From positions 1 through 31,659 of the IMG/VR virus record IMGVR_UViG_3300025132_000169: 31,659 nt of DNA; one strand, given 5' to 3'. Below the pieces are notes generated by a model. It ran no database searches. It had not been told where the DNA came from and saw nothing but the letters and a program-made list of their open reading frames with translations. The position numbers were made by a program, and so were the translations under genes. Origin of the DNA: a virus. This document shows positions 1 to 8,974 of the stretch, in pieces (the stretch's first letter is position 1; the number at the start of each line of letters is the position of its first letter).

Positions 1-1754
1 TTAGCATTGCCGTTAGACTCAACGCGGAAGTCAAAGTCAGCACTATTTTCATTGACCACCATTCCGCCAGAACCAATAAGTACCTTTGAAGAAGAACCGT
101 GGAATAGTTGTAATCCTGAACTACCAATACCCATGCCACCAGTGTTACCTGATGCTTCAACATTAATAAGACTTACGTTATCAGCACCGCCTACTTCTAG
201 TTTGGAGTTTGATATAGATGGGGTTCTATTTATACCAACGCGCCCTGATTGGTCTACCCTGAGTCGCTCAGATGAATTATATTCATCAGTAATTGCTAAA
301 TAACCATTTGCACCATTAGACGTAATGCTGAAAGCATCCGTTGTGTTTTCCGTTAAATAATACCCACCTGACGTTTGCGCTTTAATTTTTCCTGAGTAGT
401 CGATACGCATGCGTTCTGAGCCATCAACTTCAACGCCAAAGTAACTGTTAGCCGCCGCATTCCCAGCATCTGCTGCAACAATAAACACACCATCGTTGTC
501 GCTATAAAGTTTTCCATAAACTCCAGAAGTACTGCCTCCTAAGCGCACTTGACCATTGCTAGATGAACCTCGAATTTCTAAATTAGAATTAACTGAGCTA
601 GTACCGATACCAACATTACCGCTAGAGTCGATACGCATGCGTTCTGTAGAAGTTGAAGTTCCTGCTTGAATTGTGCTAAACGCCATTGTGGAGCCGTTAG
701 CAGACCCTTCCGCATAACCCATAATCTCAACATAACGAGATGCAGTCTCAGCAATTCTGATGTTGCCGCCACCAGACTTAGTAAATGTAGCTGTGCCGAG
801 GACATCTATCCCAGATGAGTTAATAGTTAATTGTTGAGCTGAAAATGTATTTACGCCTATTTTTAAAGGATTTGCGCTGTACATATACGCTTGGTTTGCT
901 ACGCCAGTTAAACCGCCTGAACTATTATCTGAACCAAGCAAGATATTAGCTCCGCTGTTTGTAAGTTGTAAACGTGCCGCACCAGTAGTTTCTTGAGCTT
1001 TAATAAAAGAGTTACTGCCTGTATTTGAGACAGTAACCCCTGTGCTTGTAATAGCACCACAACTAATACTTGATGCACCTATTAACGTACCATTCATCGT
1101 TAAGTTTCTGCTGATAGACACATCTTTTTCATCAGTAAGACGCATTGCGATTGCAGTTGTACCGCTTGAGTTGGTCGTGTAGAAATCTAAATTAGATGCG
1201 GGTGCGCCAGTAGTATTCTTAACCTTAATTTCACCATCTGGAGCAGTAAAGCCCATAGTGATTGCGCTTGTATTTGCTGATGCTGAACCAGTAATTTTAG
1301 CTGAGCCTGTTACGTCTATGCCTGTGGAGGTGGTTTGTAACTTAACTGAGCCGTTTTGATAAAGATAGGTCGAACCATCTTGAACAGAAAAGAATAAATT
1401 CTCAGACTCATCTGGAGACATTACTGAAAGCTCGTTTGTAAGTAACCGCAATCCTCCTGTTCCTTGGTCGCTAATGTAACTGCGAGACCCATCATGGTAA
1501 ATCTGTAAGTCACCATTCGTTTGATTGCCAAACTGTAGCTTGACGTTATCACCTAGAGATAGGTTGCCTGTAAGAGTGCCGCCAGATAGGGGTAGGAATG
1601 AGCCGCTAAGATTTGCAAATTCAACTATACTGTTACTAGAGTTCTTATAGAATATTTTGCCGTCAGCATAGTTAATCGCTAACTCACCATGTTCTAATGA
1701 TGAGGGTGTATTAGATGACGTGCCAGAATTTTTTAACTTAATTGTTTGAGCCAT
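1..1754 (-). CDS. Tail fibre protein, N-terminal part (partial, open at window edge)
   Basis: An uninterrupted frame starts at ATG 1754 and stays open for 584 codons to the left edge, so it is truncated by the window. The first 40 or so residues (MAQTIKLKNSG, SSLEHGELAIN) are the fibre-entry domain also found at the start of the next gene upstream, resembling the Mtd N-terminal type. It is followed by the fibre motif LPLSGGTLTG and several copies of ERMRID-type segments (SERMRIDYSG, TERMRIDSSG), typical of long beta-structured phage fibres. It lies 14 bases downstream of the previous fibre gene in the same operon. By position and direction it is probably the front part of the protein whose C-terminus is at 29123-31659. 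Some stretches look richer in G+C than the neighbouring fibre gene (for example 32 of 60 bases at 661-720), which suggests a separate origin. Confidence 0.85.
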   Translation of the reverse strand, partial: MAQTIKLKNSGTSSNTPSSLEHGELAINYADGKIFYKNSSNSIVEFANLSGSFLPLSGGTLTGNLSLGDNVKLQFGNQTNGDLQIYHDGSRSYISDQGTGGLRLLTNELSVMSPDESENLFFSVQDGSTYLYQNGSVKLQTTSTGIDVTGSAKITGSASANTSAITMGFTAPDGEIKVKNTTGAPASNLDFYTTNSSGTTAIAMRLTDEKDVSISRNLTMNGTLIGASSISCGAITSTGVTVSNTGSNSFIKAQETTGAARLQLTNSGANILLGSDNSSGGLTGVANQAYMYSANPLKIGVNTFSAQQLTINSSGIDVLGTATFTKSGGGNIRIAETASRYVEIMGYAEGSANGSTMAFSTIQAGTSTSTERMRIDSSGNVGIGTSSVNSNLEIRGSSSNGQVRLGGSTSGVYGKLYSDNDGVFIVAADAGNAAANSYFGVEVDGSERMRIDYSGKIKAQTSGGYYLTENTTDAFSITSNGANGYLAITDEYNSSERLRVDQSGRVGINRTPSISNSKLEVGGADNVSLINVEASGNTGGMGIGSSGLQLFHGSSSKVLIGSGGMVVNENSADFDFRVESNGNA

Positions 1755-1768
1755 AGAAGACTACCTAA

Positions 1769-2836
1769 TTAAAATGTACCGCCATTTATTGCTACATTTT
1801 CAACATTTAAAGCTGATAAAGTGCTTGTATCAAGAACATTAGGGTTTAATGCTGACCCTAAACCTATTGACCATCTATCAGTATCTTCATTCCAAACAAT
1901 AAATGCGTTTACTGATGTTCCTCTTTCAACTTCAAGACCTGCTTGTCCACTTGGTGTACCAGTAACATTGCTATTTAAAAGAAGTATATTGTCTTCAAAA
2001 GTTACTGTCTGACTATCTATTGTTGTTGTAGAGCCATTTACAGTAAGATTACCATGTACAGTTAGATTACCTGATATATCACCAACACCATTAACGTCTA
2101 ACGAATCAGATTGAATTTCACCAGTAATAAGTACACCATCTGATTTTGTAGATAATTTTTGTGCGTTATCGCAATATAATTTTGAAACACCGTCCTGAAC
2201 AAATTGAGCATATAATTCATTTGTAGAGCTTCTTACCTCAAGATTGGAACCTTTTATAATTAAATTACCAGTGCCACTTTCTTCAATCATCGAAGCATTT
2301 GGATTTGATGTTCCATCGTGAAATATTTTTAAGTCTCCAGATGCACCAAAAGATGCTTTTACATCATCTGCAAACTCTAATGAATCATCTGATTTATCAA
2401 AAACTATATTGCCATTATCACCAGTAAATGTAACATCACCAGTAAACGTACCGCCAGACAAAGGCATTTTGTTATTGCCACTAGAATCTGTCCAGGGAAC
2501 ATTAACAACCATTTGATCAGAACTATTATGTTGAATGCCATAAGTTCTGCTCGCAGTTGCACTAACAGCATTAGCTGTAATGGATTGATCAGTATTACTA
2601 AAAAGTTTTGAAACACCTAAATGTGTAGCTGTGGCCACTGGACTTGGCGTGCTTGGATCACCAATAAGGTCTAGTTTGTCTGTAAATGCTTGACCACCAA
2701 TAGTAATAACATTAGAGCCATCACCAATATATAGTTTTTTTGTATCTGCTTTAAAACTATATGCTAATTCTCCAGCAGATAAACTACTAGGAACTGCTGT
2801 TCCTGTACTTCTTTTGATTTGAATAGTTTGAGCCAT
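1769..2836 (-). CDS. Tail fibre protein, 355 aa
   Basis: This is a receptor-binding or fibre-shaft protein on the virion surface. It opens with MAQTIQIKRSTG and SSLSAGELAYS, matching the first residues of the downstream fibre gene and resembling Mtd N-terminal-type domains. The fibre motif MPLSGGTFTGDVTFTG follows near residue 125, then DDSLEFADDVKASFGASGD, a serine/threonine/asparagine-rich beta region and GNLTVHGNLTVNGSTT. The C-terminus is NVAINGGTF, closely like the end (NVIIDGENF) of the gene immediately upstream. It sits second of three tandem fibre genes, with 11-14 base gaps. The fibre identity is firm; the receptor is unknown. Confidence 0.85.
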   Translation of the reverse strand: MAQTIQIKRSTGTAVPSSLSAGELAYSFKADTKKLYIGDGSNVITIGGQAFTDKLDLIGDPSTPSPVATATHLGVSKLFSNTDQSITANAVSATASRTYGIQHNSSDQMVVNVPWTDSSGNNKMPLSGGTFTGDVTFTGDNGNIVFDKSDDSLEFADDVKASFGASGDLKIFHDGTSNPNASMIEESGTGNLIIKGSNLEVRSSTNELYAQFVQDGVSKLYCDNAQKLSTKSDGVLITGEIQSDSLDVNGVGDISGNLTVHGNLTVNGSTTTIDSQTVTFEDNILLLNSNVTGTPSGQAGLEVERGTSVNAFIVWNEDTDRWSIGLGSALNPNVLDTSTLSALNVENVAINGGTF

Positions 2837-2847
2837 AATAAATATCC

Positions 2848-3495
2848 TTAAAAATTTTCACCATCAATAATTACGTTTGATAGTTCTCTTGCTGAATTGA
2901 TAAATGTAGTTCCTCCGACAGCATATCCTACAGTATTGTTAAGTAATCCTGTCATTGTATCACCTGTTTTTTCTACAAATCCAGAACCAGAAAATGATTG
3001 TGTTGCTACTGGTTCTCCTGTAACTGAATCAAAACCCAAAAATTTACCCTTACGAATATCCTTTAAAGGTAACTCCATTGTGCCTACAGCAGCATCTTGA
3101 TCTTTTAATCGTAATGTTCTATTGATTGCAGTTTGTTGTTGGTTACAAGCTAACCATAATCTATCGTAATCATTGTTAACTTCATCAGCTAAAAATGGCC
3201 CATTTGGTTGAAATACTGTATCTCTATCTAAATCCATAGCCATAAATATAGTTATGGCAGTACCTTGTGTTGGGAAAATAGGATTGTTATTGCTGTCTTT
3301 TAACGTAAATGTAATTGTTCCTCCTGAACCTACACCTACGTTTTCAACGGTATAATTAGTATTTAATGTCTGTACAACACCACCAAGCAAAACTTTTACA
3401 TCTGATGCATCATTTAATTGAAATGTATAGTTGTATACATTCTGATCATTACCAGCAATGTAATCGTTTCTAGTTGTATTTGCTGTAACTGTCAT
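2848..3495 (-). CDS. T7-like tail fibre anchor protein, 215 aa
   Basis: This resembles the N-terminal domain of the T7 fibre gp17, which attaches the fibre to the tail. The matching parts are an N-terminal beta domain (NYTFQLNDASDVKVLLGG, YTVENVGVGSGGTITF), the segment AITIFMAMDLDRDTVFQPNGPF, and FLADEVNNDYDRLWLACNQQ, which corresponds to the conserved stretch where an aspartate/leucine-rich helix follows the beta domain. T7 gp17 is a single protein of about 550 residues; here the anchor is only 215 residues and ends NVIIDGENF, so the receptor-binding parts must come from the next two genes. It follows the internal protein gene by 9 bases. Confidence 0.8.
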   Translation of the reverse strand: MTVTANTTRNDYIAGNDQNVYNYTFQLNDASDVKVLLGGVVQTLNTNYTVENVGVGSGGTITFTLKDSNNNPIFPTQGTAITIFMAMDLDRDTVFQPNGPFLADEVNNDYDRLWLACNQQQTAINRTLRLKDQDAAVGTMELPLKDIRKGKFLGFDSVTGEPVATQSFSGSGFVEKTGDTMTGLLNNTVGYAVGGTTFINSARELSNVIIDGENF

Positions 3496-3504
3496 TTTTA
3501 CGCC

Positions 3505-6500
3505 TTATTGATTACCTGTTAATTTTTCTAATCTACTTCTTATTTCACTAAATCTATCTTGACCAGTTAATTTATTATCTGCTTCAATTCTATTAAGATT
3601 AATTTGAGCGTCTAGTTCTGGAAATTCTTGTAATAATTGTTTCTTAGCTACTTCTCTGTATTTTTTTATAACTTTTTGAAGTTGTTTATTTTTACTGCCA
3701 CCTTCACCGTCTGTAAATCGTTTGTAAATAGGACTGTTTATTTGTTTTTTTAATGTTTCAAAAAGTGTTGATTTTATTCCTTTTAAATCTTCTCCAGATG
3801 CAAGCACAACATATCTATCATATTGTTGAGGAGTTAATTTTACTGCACTTATTGTTCTTGATGGCATACCAATATCTACTTTTTGAGCAACCATTTCATC
3901 TGCAACAACATTAAATTTTTTAGTAGATTTATAAATAGGAGACATAATATCTGGGCCTAAACCTCCTTCTAACAATATTGGTTCACCAAACATATTTCTA
4001 ACTGGCGGTAACTCATCACTATATCCTGGCACTCGTTTTTTAATATTTTCTAAAGTAGTTTCTGAATACCTCATTGCTGGATCATTTATTCTTGCAAGTG
4101 CATAAATGCCAGATGGTACTGCACTTGCAGCCATACCTTGTGCCCATTTTATAAGAGAAGAACTATCTGCATTTGGATCAGCTTTTTGTCTTTCATACGC
4201 TTCTATAAAATCAAATACACCTTTTGCAAAAGTTCTACTTACAAAACTATTGGCAGCTGCCAATGTGACTGCGGTTGTAGCACTCAAATAATCAGGATCA
4301 TCTTGATCAATTTGTCCAACAATTTCAGTTGAGTTAGCAGCAACCATCAAAAGCTGTCCAATAGGATCAAGTCTTGAAATAGAATAATATGTATCACCAA
4401 TTAAAATTGAATTTGCTTTCCATCCAGTCATTTCTAATATTTTTCTTTGATTTTTATTTACAGGGCCATTACCTGTAATTTTTCCTTCCATAGCGTACAT
4501 ACTTGATATAGCCATAAAAGTGCTGCCTAATGCTACTCTTGCTAATGCTAAATCTTTTTTTGCACCACCTGATGCTATATCTTCTCTAAATTTTCTTGAA
4601 AGAGGTGCTGCTGGTGTTCGTGCTAAAGCATAAGAAGCAACATTAATGGGTGTTCTAATAAAAGGTGCAGTTACTTTTAACAAAGGACTTAAAATAGGAT
4701 TATCTCTACTATCTCTTGCTCTTTGAAACATTTTTGTAGTTTTACCTAAATCATCAGTAAACGTCTGATAATTTCTAGCGTTCATTGCTTCTAAATGGAT
4801 ATCTTCTGGTGGATTTTCTAAAGTTTCTTTTACTTTTGCTACAAATTCGTCACCTTGTAAATTTAAATCAGATGCTTTTCTGTATGCTTGTGCATTTAAT
4901 TCCATTCTGTAAGCAATAGATTTAAAAAATTCATCACCAGCTAACAAAAGTCTGCCAGGCAATCTAACCATATTTCCAATAAAATCTACTGCTCTACCTA
5001 ATAACCCTGATGCTTCTAAATTTTCTGCCGTAATTGATGATTTGTTTTGAGTTTCTAATTTTGTAAGTCTATCTGTTGGTTCGCCTGTTCGTAAAACCCT
5101 TGAAGCTGCTATATAACCTTCTTTTATTCCTTCTAATATCCCAACTGCTTGAGCATCAGCTTCTTTAAAAGGTATGTTTTTACTAAATACTCCAGCTATT
5201 TTTCTTTCAGCTACACTGTTTAAAACTACTGACGCATTACTTACAATATTAACAATATGTGTAGCTGGATTTGACAATAAGCCGTTGATCCAAACTTCAT
5301 AAAACATATCTTGCTTTCTAGCTTTATTTAAATCTCTAATATATTTTCCAACTTGTGCATCTGTCTTATAAGTGCCTAGAGCTTCAGCAATTTTTTTCAT
5401 ATTGTCTGTGCCACCAAACTCTTCTAATGCTTCGTTAATTGCTTGTAATTGAGCTTTTTGGCTTTGTGCTTTTATTCTCAAAGAACTCAATGCACGACCT
5501 GCTTCTGCGGTTGCACCTGAAACTTGTAGCTGTATTCCTTTATGTTGCTGTAATGCTCTTTGCAATAAAGCAAGTTGTACTTCATCACCTGTCTCTGCTT
5601 TTTTTGCAATCTTTAAAACATTTTCTGCTGACGAAACTAAAAGCTGTCTTGATGCAACAAGTTGTTCTGCGTTAAATGCTTCTCCAATACCTCTTGATGT
5701 AAGTTCATCAACAGTCATTCCAAGATCTTCTGCAAGTTTAATAGTTTCTTCTTGCTTAATTTGTTCTCTACGTGCTTGATTTATATCTACACTGTCAGAT
5801 TGTGCTATTTTTGTAATTAAATCTTTTACTTGTTCAGATGTTTCTAAATTATTTACATTTATATTTTCTGCATCTTCTTTTTTTGCTTTTGTTTTACCTT
5901 TTTTAAATATTTGTATTTTTGCGCTTGAATCTTCTGCTAACTTTTCAAAAGGAATAAACTCAGGTTCTTTTTCTTCTCTACGTATAGCTGGACTTTTTAC
6001 TGATTTTTCTTCAGTTTCTTTAACTGCTTCATCTACAGTTTTATTTTGTTCTTGTGCTTTTTCTTTTAAATTTTTATTTTTTTTAATTAATTTTACAGTT
6101 TTAAAAAGACCATCTGCTAAACCACCTAATGCAAGACCTTCAATTCCATTTTTAAATTTGCCTTCTGCGAAAGTGTCATTTTCATCTGATTGTAGATATT
6201 CTGTTACAGGATTTTGTAACTGAGGATATTGTTGTACAAGATCAGATAATCTTGCTTCATATGGGTCAAAAACTGTTGCATCTGCAATAAAACCTGCTGC
6301 GTATGGTTGTGCTCCTTTTGCTATTTTTGCAGCTTTTGTTGCTTTTAATGAAGGAATAAACCCTGTTAAAAATTGTGTAACACTTCTGGTAAATTGACCT
6401 GCTCCTGTTTTTGCTGGTGCAATTTTTTTTACTTTTTGTTTTGGCAAATTAAATATTTCTTCTACTGTTTCACCTGCTTCATTTATTGCATCAAATACAC

Positions 6501-6753
6501 CAGCTATTGATTGAGTAAGAACATCACCAACACCTGTTGCTATTGCTCGAGGGACAGTAGGATCATCTGGTTGTTTTTGATCTAGTTGTTGTTGTTCAAA
6601 TAATTTATTTAATCTTATTTGACCTTCTTGTGCTCCTGTCAAATTACGACTGTTATCAACTTCAACAAAAATTGATGAAATATCATCTATTGCAGATTGT
6701 TCTGTTCCTATTGGCGGTGGCATTGTATTTATGTTAGGTATATTTTCTTGCAT
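3505..6753 (-). CDS. Large internal virion / ejection protein, 1082 aa
   Basis: Its length and its position between the smaller internal proteins and the fibre match the largest internal core protein of T7-like phages (the gp16 position), which is ejected into the cell envelope with the DNA. The N-terminal 300 residues are polar and charged, with Lys/Glu-rich coiled-coil stretches (about 225-300). The middle carries a hydrophobic segment near residue 490 (NPATHIVNIVSNASVVLNS) and a motif near 592-610 (RLPGRLLLAGDEFFKS) that I recall from this class of podovirus proteins, then further hydrophobic stretches (LGSTFMAISSMYAMEG, TAVTLAAANSFVSRTF). I see no lysozyme or transglycosylase catalytic motif, unlike T7 gp16. 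Its start overlaps the stop of the upstream gene by one base. The role is inferred from position and composition. Confidence 0.7.
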   Translation of the reverse strand: MQENIPNINTMPPPIGTEQSAIDDISSIFVEVDNSRNLTGAQEGQIRLNKLFEQQQLDQKQPDDPTVPRAIATGVGDVLTQSIAGVFDAINEAGETVEEIFNLPKQKVKKIAPAKTGAGQFTRSVTQFLTGFIPSLKATKAAKIAKGAQPYAAGFIADATVFDPYEARLSDLVQQYPQLQNPVTEYLQSDENDTFAEGKFKNGIEGLALGGLADGLFKTVKLIKKNKNLKEKAQEQNKTVDEAVKETEEKSVKSPAIRREEKEPEFIPFEKLAEDSSAKIQIFKKGKTKAKKEDAENINVNNLETSEQVKDLITKIAQSDSVDINQARREQIKQEETIKLAEDLGMTVDELTSRGIGEAFNAEQLVASRQLLVSSAENVLKIAKKAETGDEVQLALLQRALQQHKGIQLQVSGATAEAGRALSSLRIKAQSQKAQLQAINEALEEFGGTDNMKKIAEALGTYKTDAQVGKYIRDLNKARKQDMFYEVWINGLLSNPATHIVNIVSNASVVLNSVAERKIAGVFSKNIPFKEADAQAVGILEGIKEGYIAASRVLRTGEPTDRLTKLETQNKSSITAENLEASGLLGRAVDFIGNMVRLPGRLLLAGDEFFKSIAYRMELNAQAYRKASDLNLQGDEFVAKVKETLENPPEDIHLEAMNARNYQTFTDDLGKTTKMFQRARDSRDNPILSPLLKVTAPFIRTPINVASYALARTPAAPLSRKFREDIASGGAKKDLALARVALGSTFMAISSMYAMEGKITGNGPVNKNQRKILEMTGWKANSILIGDTYYSISRLDPIGQLLMVAANSTEIVGQIDQDDPDYLSATTAVTLAAANSFVSRTFAKGVFDFIEAYERQKADPNADSSSLIKWAQGMAASAVPSGIYALARINDPAMRYSETTLENIKKRVPGYSDELPPVRNMFGEPILLEGGLGPDIMSPIYKSTKKFNVVADEMVAQKVDIGMPSRTISAVKLTPQQYDRYVVLASGEDLKGIKSTLFETLKKQINSPIYKRFTDGEGGSKNKQLQKVIKKYREVAKKQLLQEFPELDAQINLNRIEADNKLTGQDRFSEIRSRLEKLTGNQ

Positions 6754-8456
6754 TATTTATTCTCAGTTTTTTGTAATAAAACAGCAGATAAATCTTTTTT
6801 ATATTGTTCATTTATAATAATTCTATTTTGAAAATAATTTTTTATATTGGTTAATAAATTATTTTCATCTTCTGTTAACTCTCTGCGATTATCTGCAAAA
6901 GAATTATTAGTAATAATTTTTAATGCTGTTTGATAATCTTTATAATCTTCACCATTCGGTAATTTTGGTTTATCAAGATCAAATAAATTATTACTAATAA
7001 GGATTTCTCTTGAAACTTCCCAAGGATCTTCGCCCTCATTTACTCGTGAATAAAAAACTACATTTGCGTCAATAATTTTTTGCACAATACTTTCATCAGC
7101 AATAATTCCCATTCCAAAAGTATCAATAGTTTTTGTAATACTTTTTTCAATATAATCTGCTGCTCTTTTAATTTCTGTTGATTTTTGTGTAGAAAAATTA
7201 TTATCTATAACACCTTGTATTTTTTCATATGTTTGTTTAAAGGTTTCTCTTTTTAATCCCCCAGTTGCATAAAGTTGATTTGTTAGTTTCATTGCTGCTA
7301 TTGGATTTTGTGCGATAATAGAATTTATTTCTTGTAAAGTTAACAGATCATCTTTAATTGCTGTTTCTTGTTTTAAGTATGCTGTTAAACTTTTATATCT
7401 TGTTTGATCTAAATTTCCTAATTTCAAATCATTGTCTAATTCTGTTTGATCTGGTCTATCTTTTTCAGCAAGTTGATCAGCAAATGTAATTCTTTTAAAA
7501 TATAAGTCAGATGTAAAATCTTGAAGTTTTGTTTTTGTCTCTTTAATTTCTGTTTCTCTACGATTTGATTGTGCATCAATTCTTTCATACTCGTCAGTTG
7601 CAAGTTTTACAAAAGTTCTTTGTTCTTCTGGTGTGTAGCCTTTCAAAGAAATTGTATCTGTAGGTGTAGAATCATCTAAAGAATCAATAAAATCTAAAGC
7701 ATCAATAGGGCTTTCTTCATATTTTTGACCTACTAAAAACAAAATTTGCTCTTCATCTAATAATAATTTTGTATTTTTTTTTGCTAGTTCTTTTGCTGTG
7801 CTACTTAATACATTAGAAGCATCAATATCTAAAATAAGTTGATTTTGAGCAGTTTTAGCAGCTTCTATATCTCCTTCTTTAGCAAAACCTCTCATAAGAT
7901 TTTGACCATTTTCAATTAATTTTTGAGCACTTTTTTGTGTTGCTTTTATTTGATTAGTAGTTTGTAAATCAATTAATGATTTTTTGTATCCTGATAAGAT
8001 TTTATCTACAGAATTTTGAGTATTAATATCAAATGGAGTGACTTGTTGAACACCTTGCAAAAAACTATTTACATTATCGTCAAATGTTTTGACTGGTGTT
8101 TCTGACAATCTTGCTTCTGCTTCAAATTTTGTAAAATTTTCTCCTAAATATAACTGAAATTGATTTGTATAATTTTCTAAAGCAAGTTTGTTAGTATACT
8201 CTGCTCCATATCCTTTTGCTTTTTGTAGTTCTCCAAATGAAATTTGTCCTGTTTCTGGGTCTGTTTTAATAGCTTTATCTACTGCTTTCTGCGCTTTTTC
8301 TGGTGCTTCTTCTGCTGCTTTTGCTTCACCAAATGCTCTAGCAGTTTGAGCAATGCCACCTGCAATACCTGCAAGTTGCTCCATCCTACGAACCCTAGAC
8401 TCATCTATAGGTGAGGGCTGAAACTTACCGTATCTTTCTATTCTTTGTATAGCCAT
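6753..8456 (-). CDS. Putative internal virion protein, 567 aa
   Basis: This is the second of three consecutive internal-type genes. It is highly polar, mostly helical in appearance, rich in Lys, Gln, Asn and Thr, without an evident membrane segment or catalytic motif. The start region (MAIQRIERYGKFQPSPIDESRV, followed by GIAGGIAQTARAFGEAKAAEE) resembles the opening of the middle internal protein in other marine podoviruses, the position of T7 gp15. It is tightly coupled: its start lies 2 bases from the gene above and its end touches the next gene. No enzymatic function can be read from it. Confidence 0.6.
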   Translation of the reverse strand: MAIQRIERYGKFQPSPIDESRVRRMEQLAGIAGGIAQTARAFGEAKAAEEAPEKAQKAVDKAIKTDPETGQISFGELQKAKGYGAEYTNKLALENYTNQFQLYLGENFTKFEAEARLSETPVKTFDDNVNSFLQGVQQVTPFDINTQNSVDKILSGYKKSLIDLQTTNQIKATQKSAQKLIENGQNLMRGFAKEGDIEAAKTAQNQLILDIDASNVLSSTAKELAKKNTKLLLDEEQILFLVGQKYEESPIDALDFIDSLDDSTPTDTISLKGYTPEEQRTFVKLATDEYERIDAQSNRRETEIKETKTKLQDFTSDLYFKRITFADQLAEKDRPDQTELDNDLKLGNLDQTRYKSLTAYLKQETAIKDDLLTLQEINSIIAQNPIAAMKLTNQLYATGGLKRETFKQTYEKIQGVIDNNFSTQKSTEIKRAADYIEKSITKTIDTFGMGIIADESIVQKIIDANVVFYSRVNEGEDPWEVSREILISNNLFDLDKPKLPNGEDYKDYQTALKIITNNSFADNRRELTEDENNLLTNIKNYFQNRIIINEQYKKDLSAVLLQKTENK

Positions 8457-8458
8457 TA

Positions 8459-8953
8459 TTAAGGACCTTCTTGGTCTCCTTTTTTACCTGGTGCTAATGT
8501 TTTAAAAGCAGCTTGCAAATTATCTGATGATTTCAATAACGTAGATACTGCTCCTAAATTTGATTGCCTTCGCGCATCTCTGCCTGACTGAATTATGTTT
8601 CTTTGCCGCAATCTGTTTGTCAAACCAATAATCGTTTCACTTTCACCTATAGTTTTTGCTTGTTCTAAAGCTAAACTTGCTGGCGTGCCTTCTGCTGCAA
8701 CACCAGATGTTGCTTGAGACAAAATATTAGAAGCCAAAACTCTATTTAATTCTTCTCTTCTTTTAAGTTCTTCTGTTTGTGCAGCTATTCTTTCTTCTTC
8801 TGCTCTACGCTCTGCGGCTTCTTCTGAGGCTTTACCAGCTTCAATAGATGCAAATGCTTGCGCTCCTGTTCCTGCAATGCTATATGCAGCAAGTGCTTTT
8901 TTTGAAACTAATGCTTTACCTACAGTTTGCAATGCAGCTAATATTTGAAACAT
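8459..8953 (-). CDS. Internal virion protein, gp14-like, 164 aa
   Basis: The length, alanine richness and charged helical centre (residues about 40-75, EEAAERRAEEERIAAQTEEL) fit the small internal protein at the T7 gp14 position, part of the ejected core. A moderately hydrophobic N-terminus (MFQILAALQTVGKAL, then AAYSIAGTGAQAFASIEAG) could contact membrane. The motif RVLASNILSQATSGVAAEGTPASLALEQ is typical of this class, in which a GTP(A/S)-type turn separates two helices. It follows tail tubular protein B by 21 bases and precedes the two larger internal proteins. Confidence 0.65.
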   Translation of the reverse strand: MFQILAALQTVGKALVSKKALAAYSIAGTGAQAFASIEAGKASEEAAERRAEEERIAAQTEELKRREELNRVLASNILSQATSGVAAEGTPASLALEQAKTIGESETIIGLTNRLRQRNIIQSGRDARRQSNLGAVSTLLKSSDNLQAAFKTLAPGKKGDQEGP

Positions 8954-8974
8954 TAAAAAACCTCTTTTATATAA

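Noticed and set aside
1769-2836. Diversity-generating retroelement, suggested by the Mtd-like fibre start
   Set aside because: No reverse transcriptase and no template/variable repeat pair are visible.
3505-6753. Lytic transglycosylase domain in the largest internal protein
   Set aside because: No catalytic glutamate motif of the SLT type can be seen in the N-terminal part.
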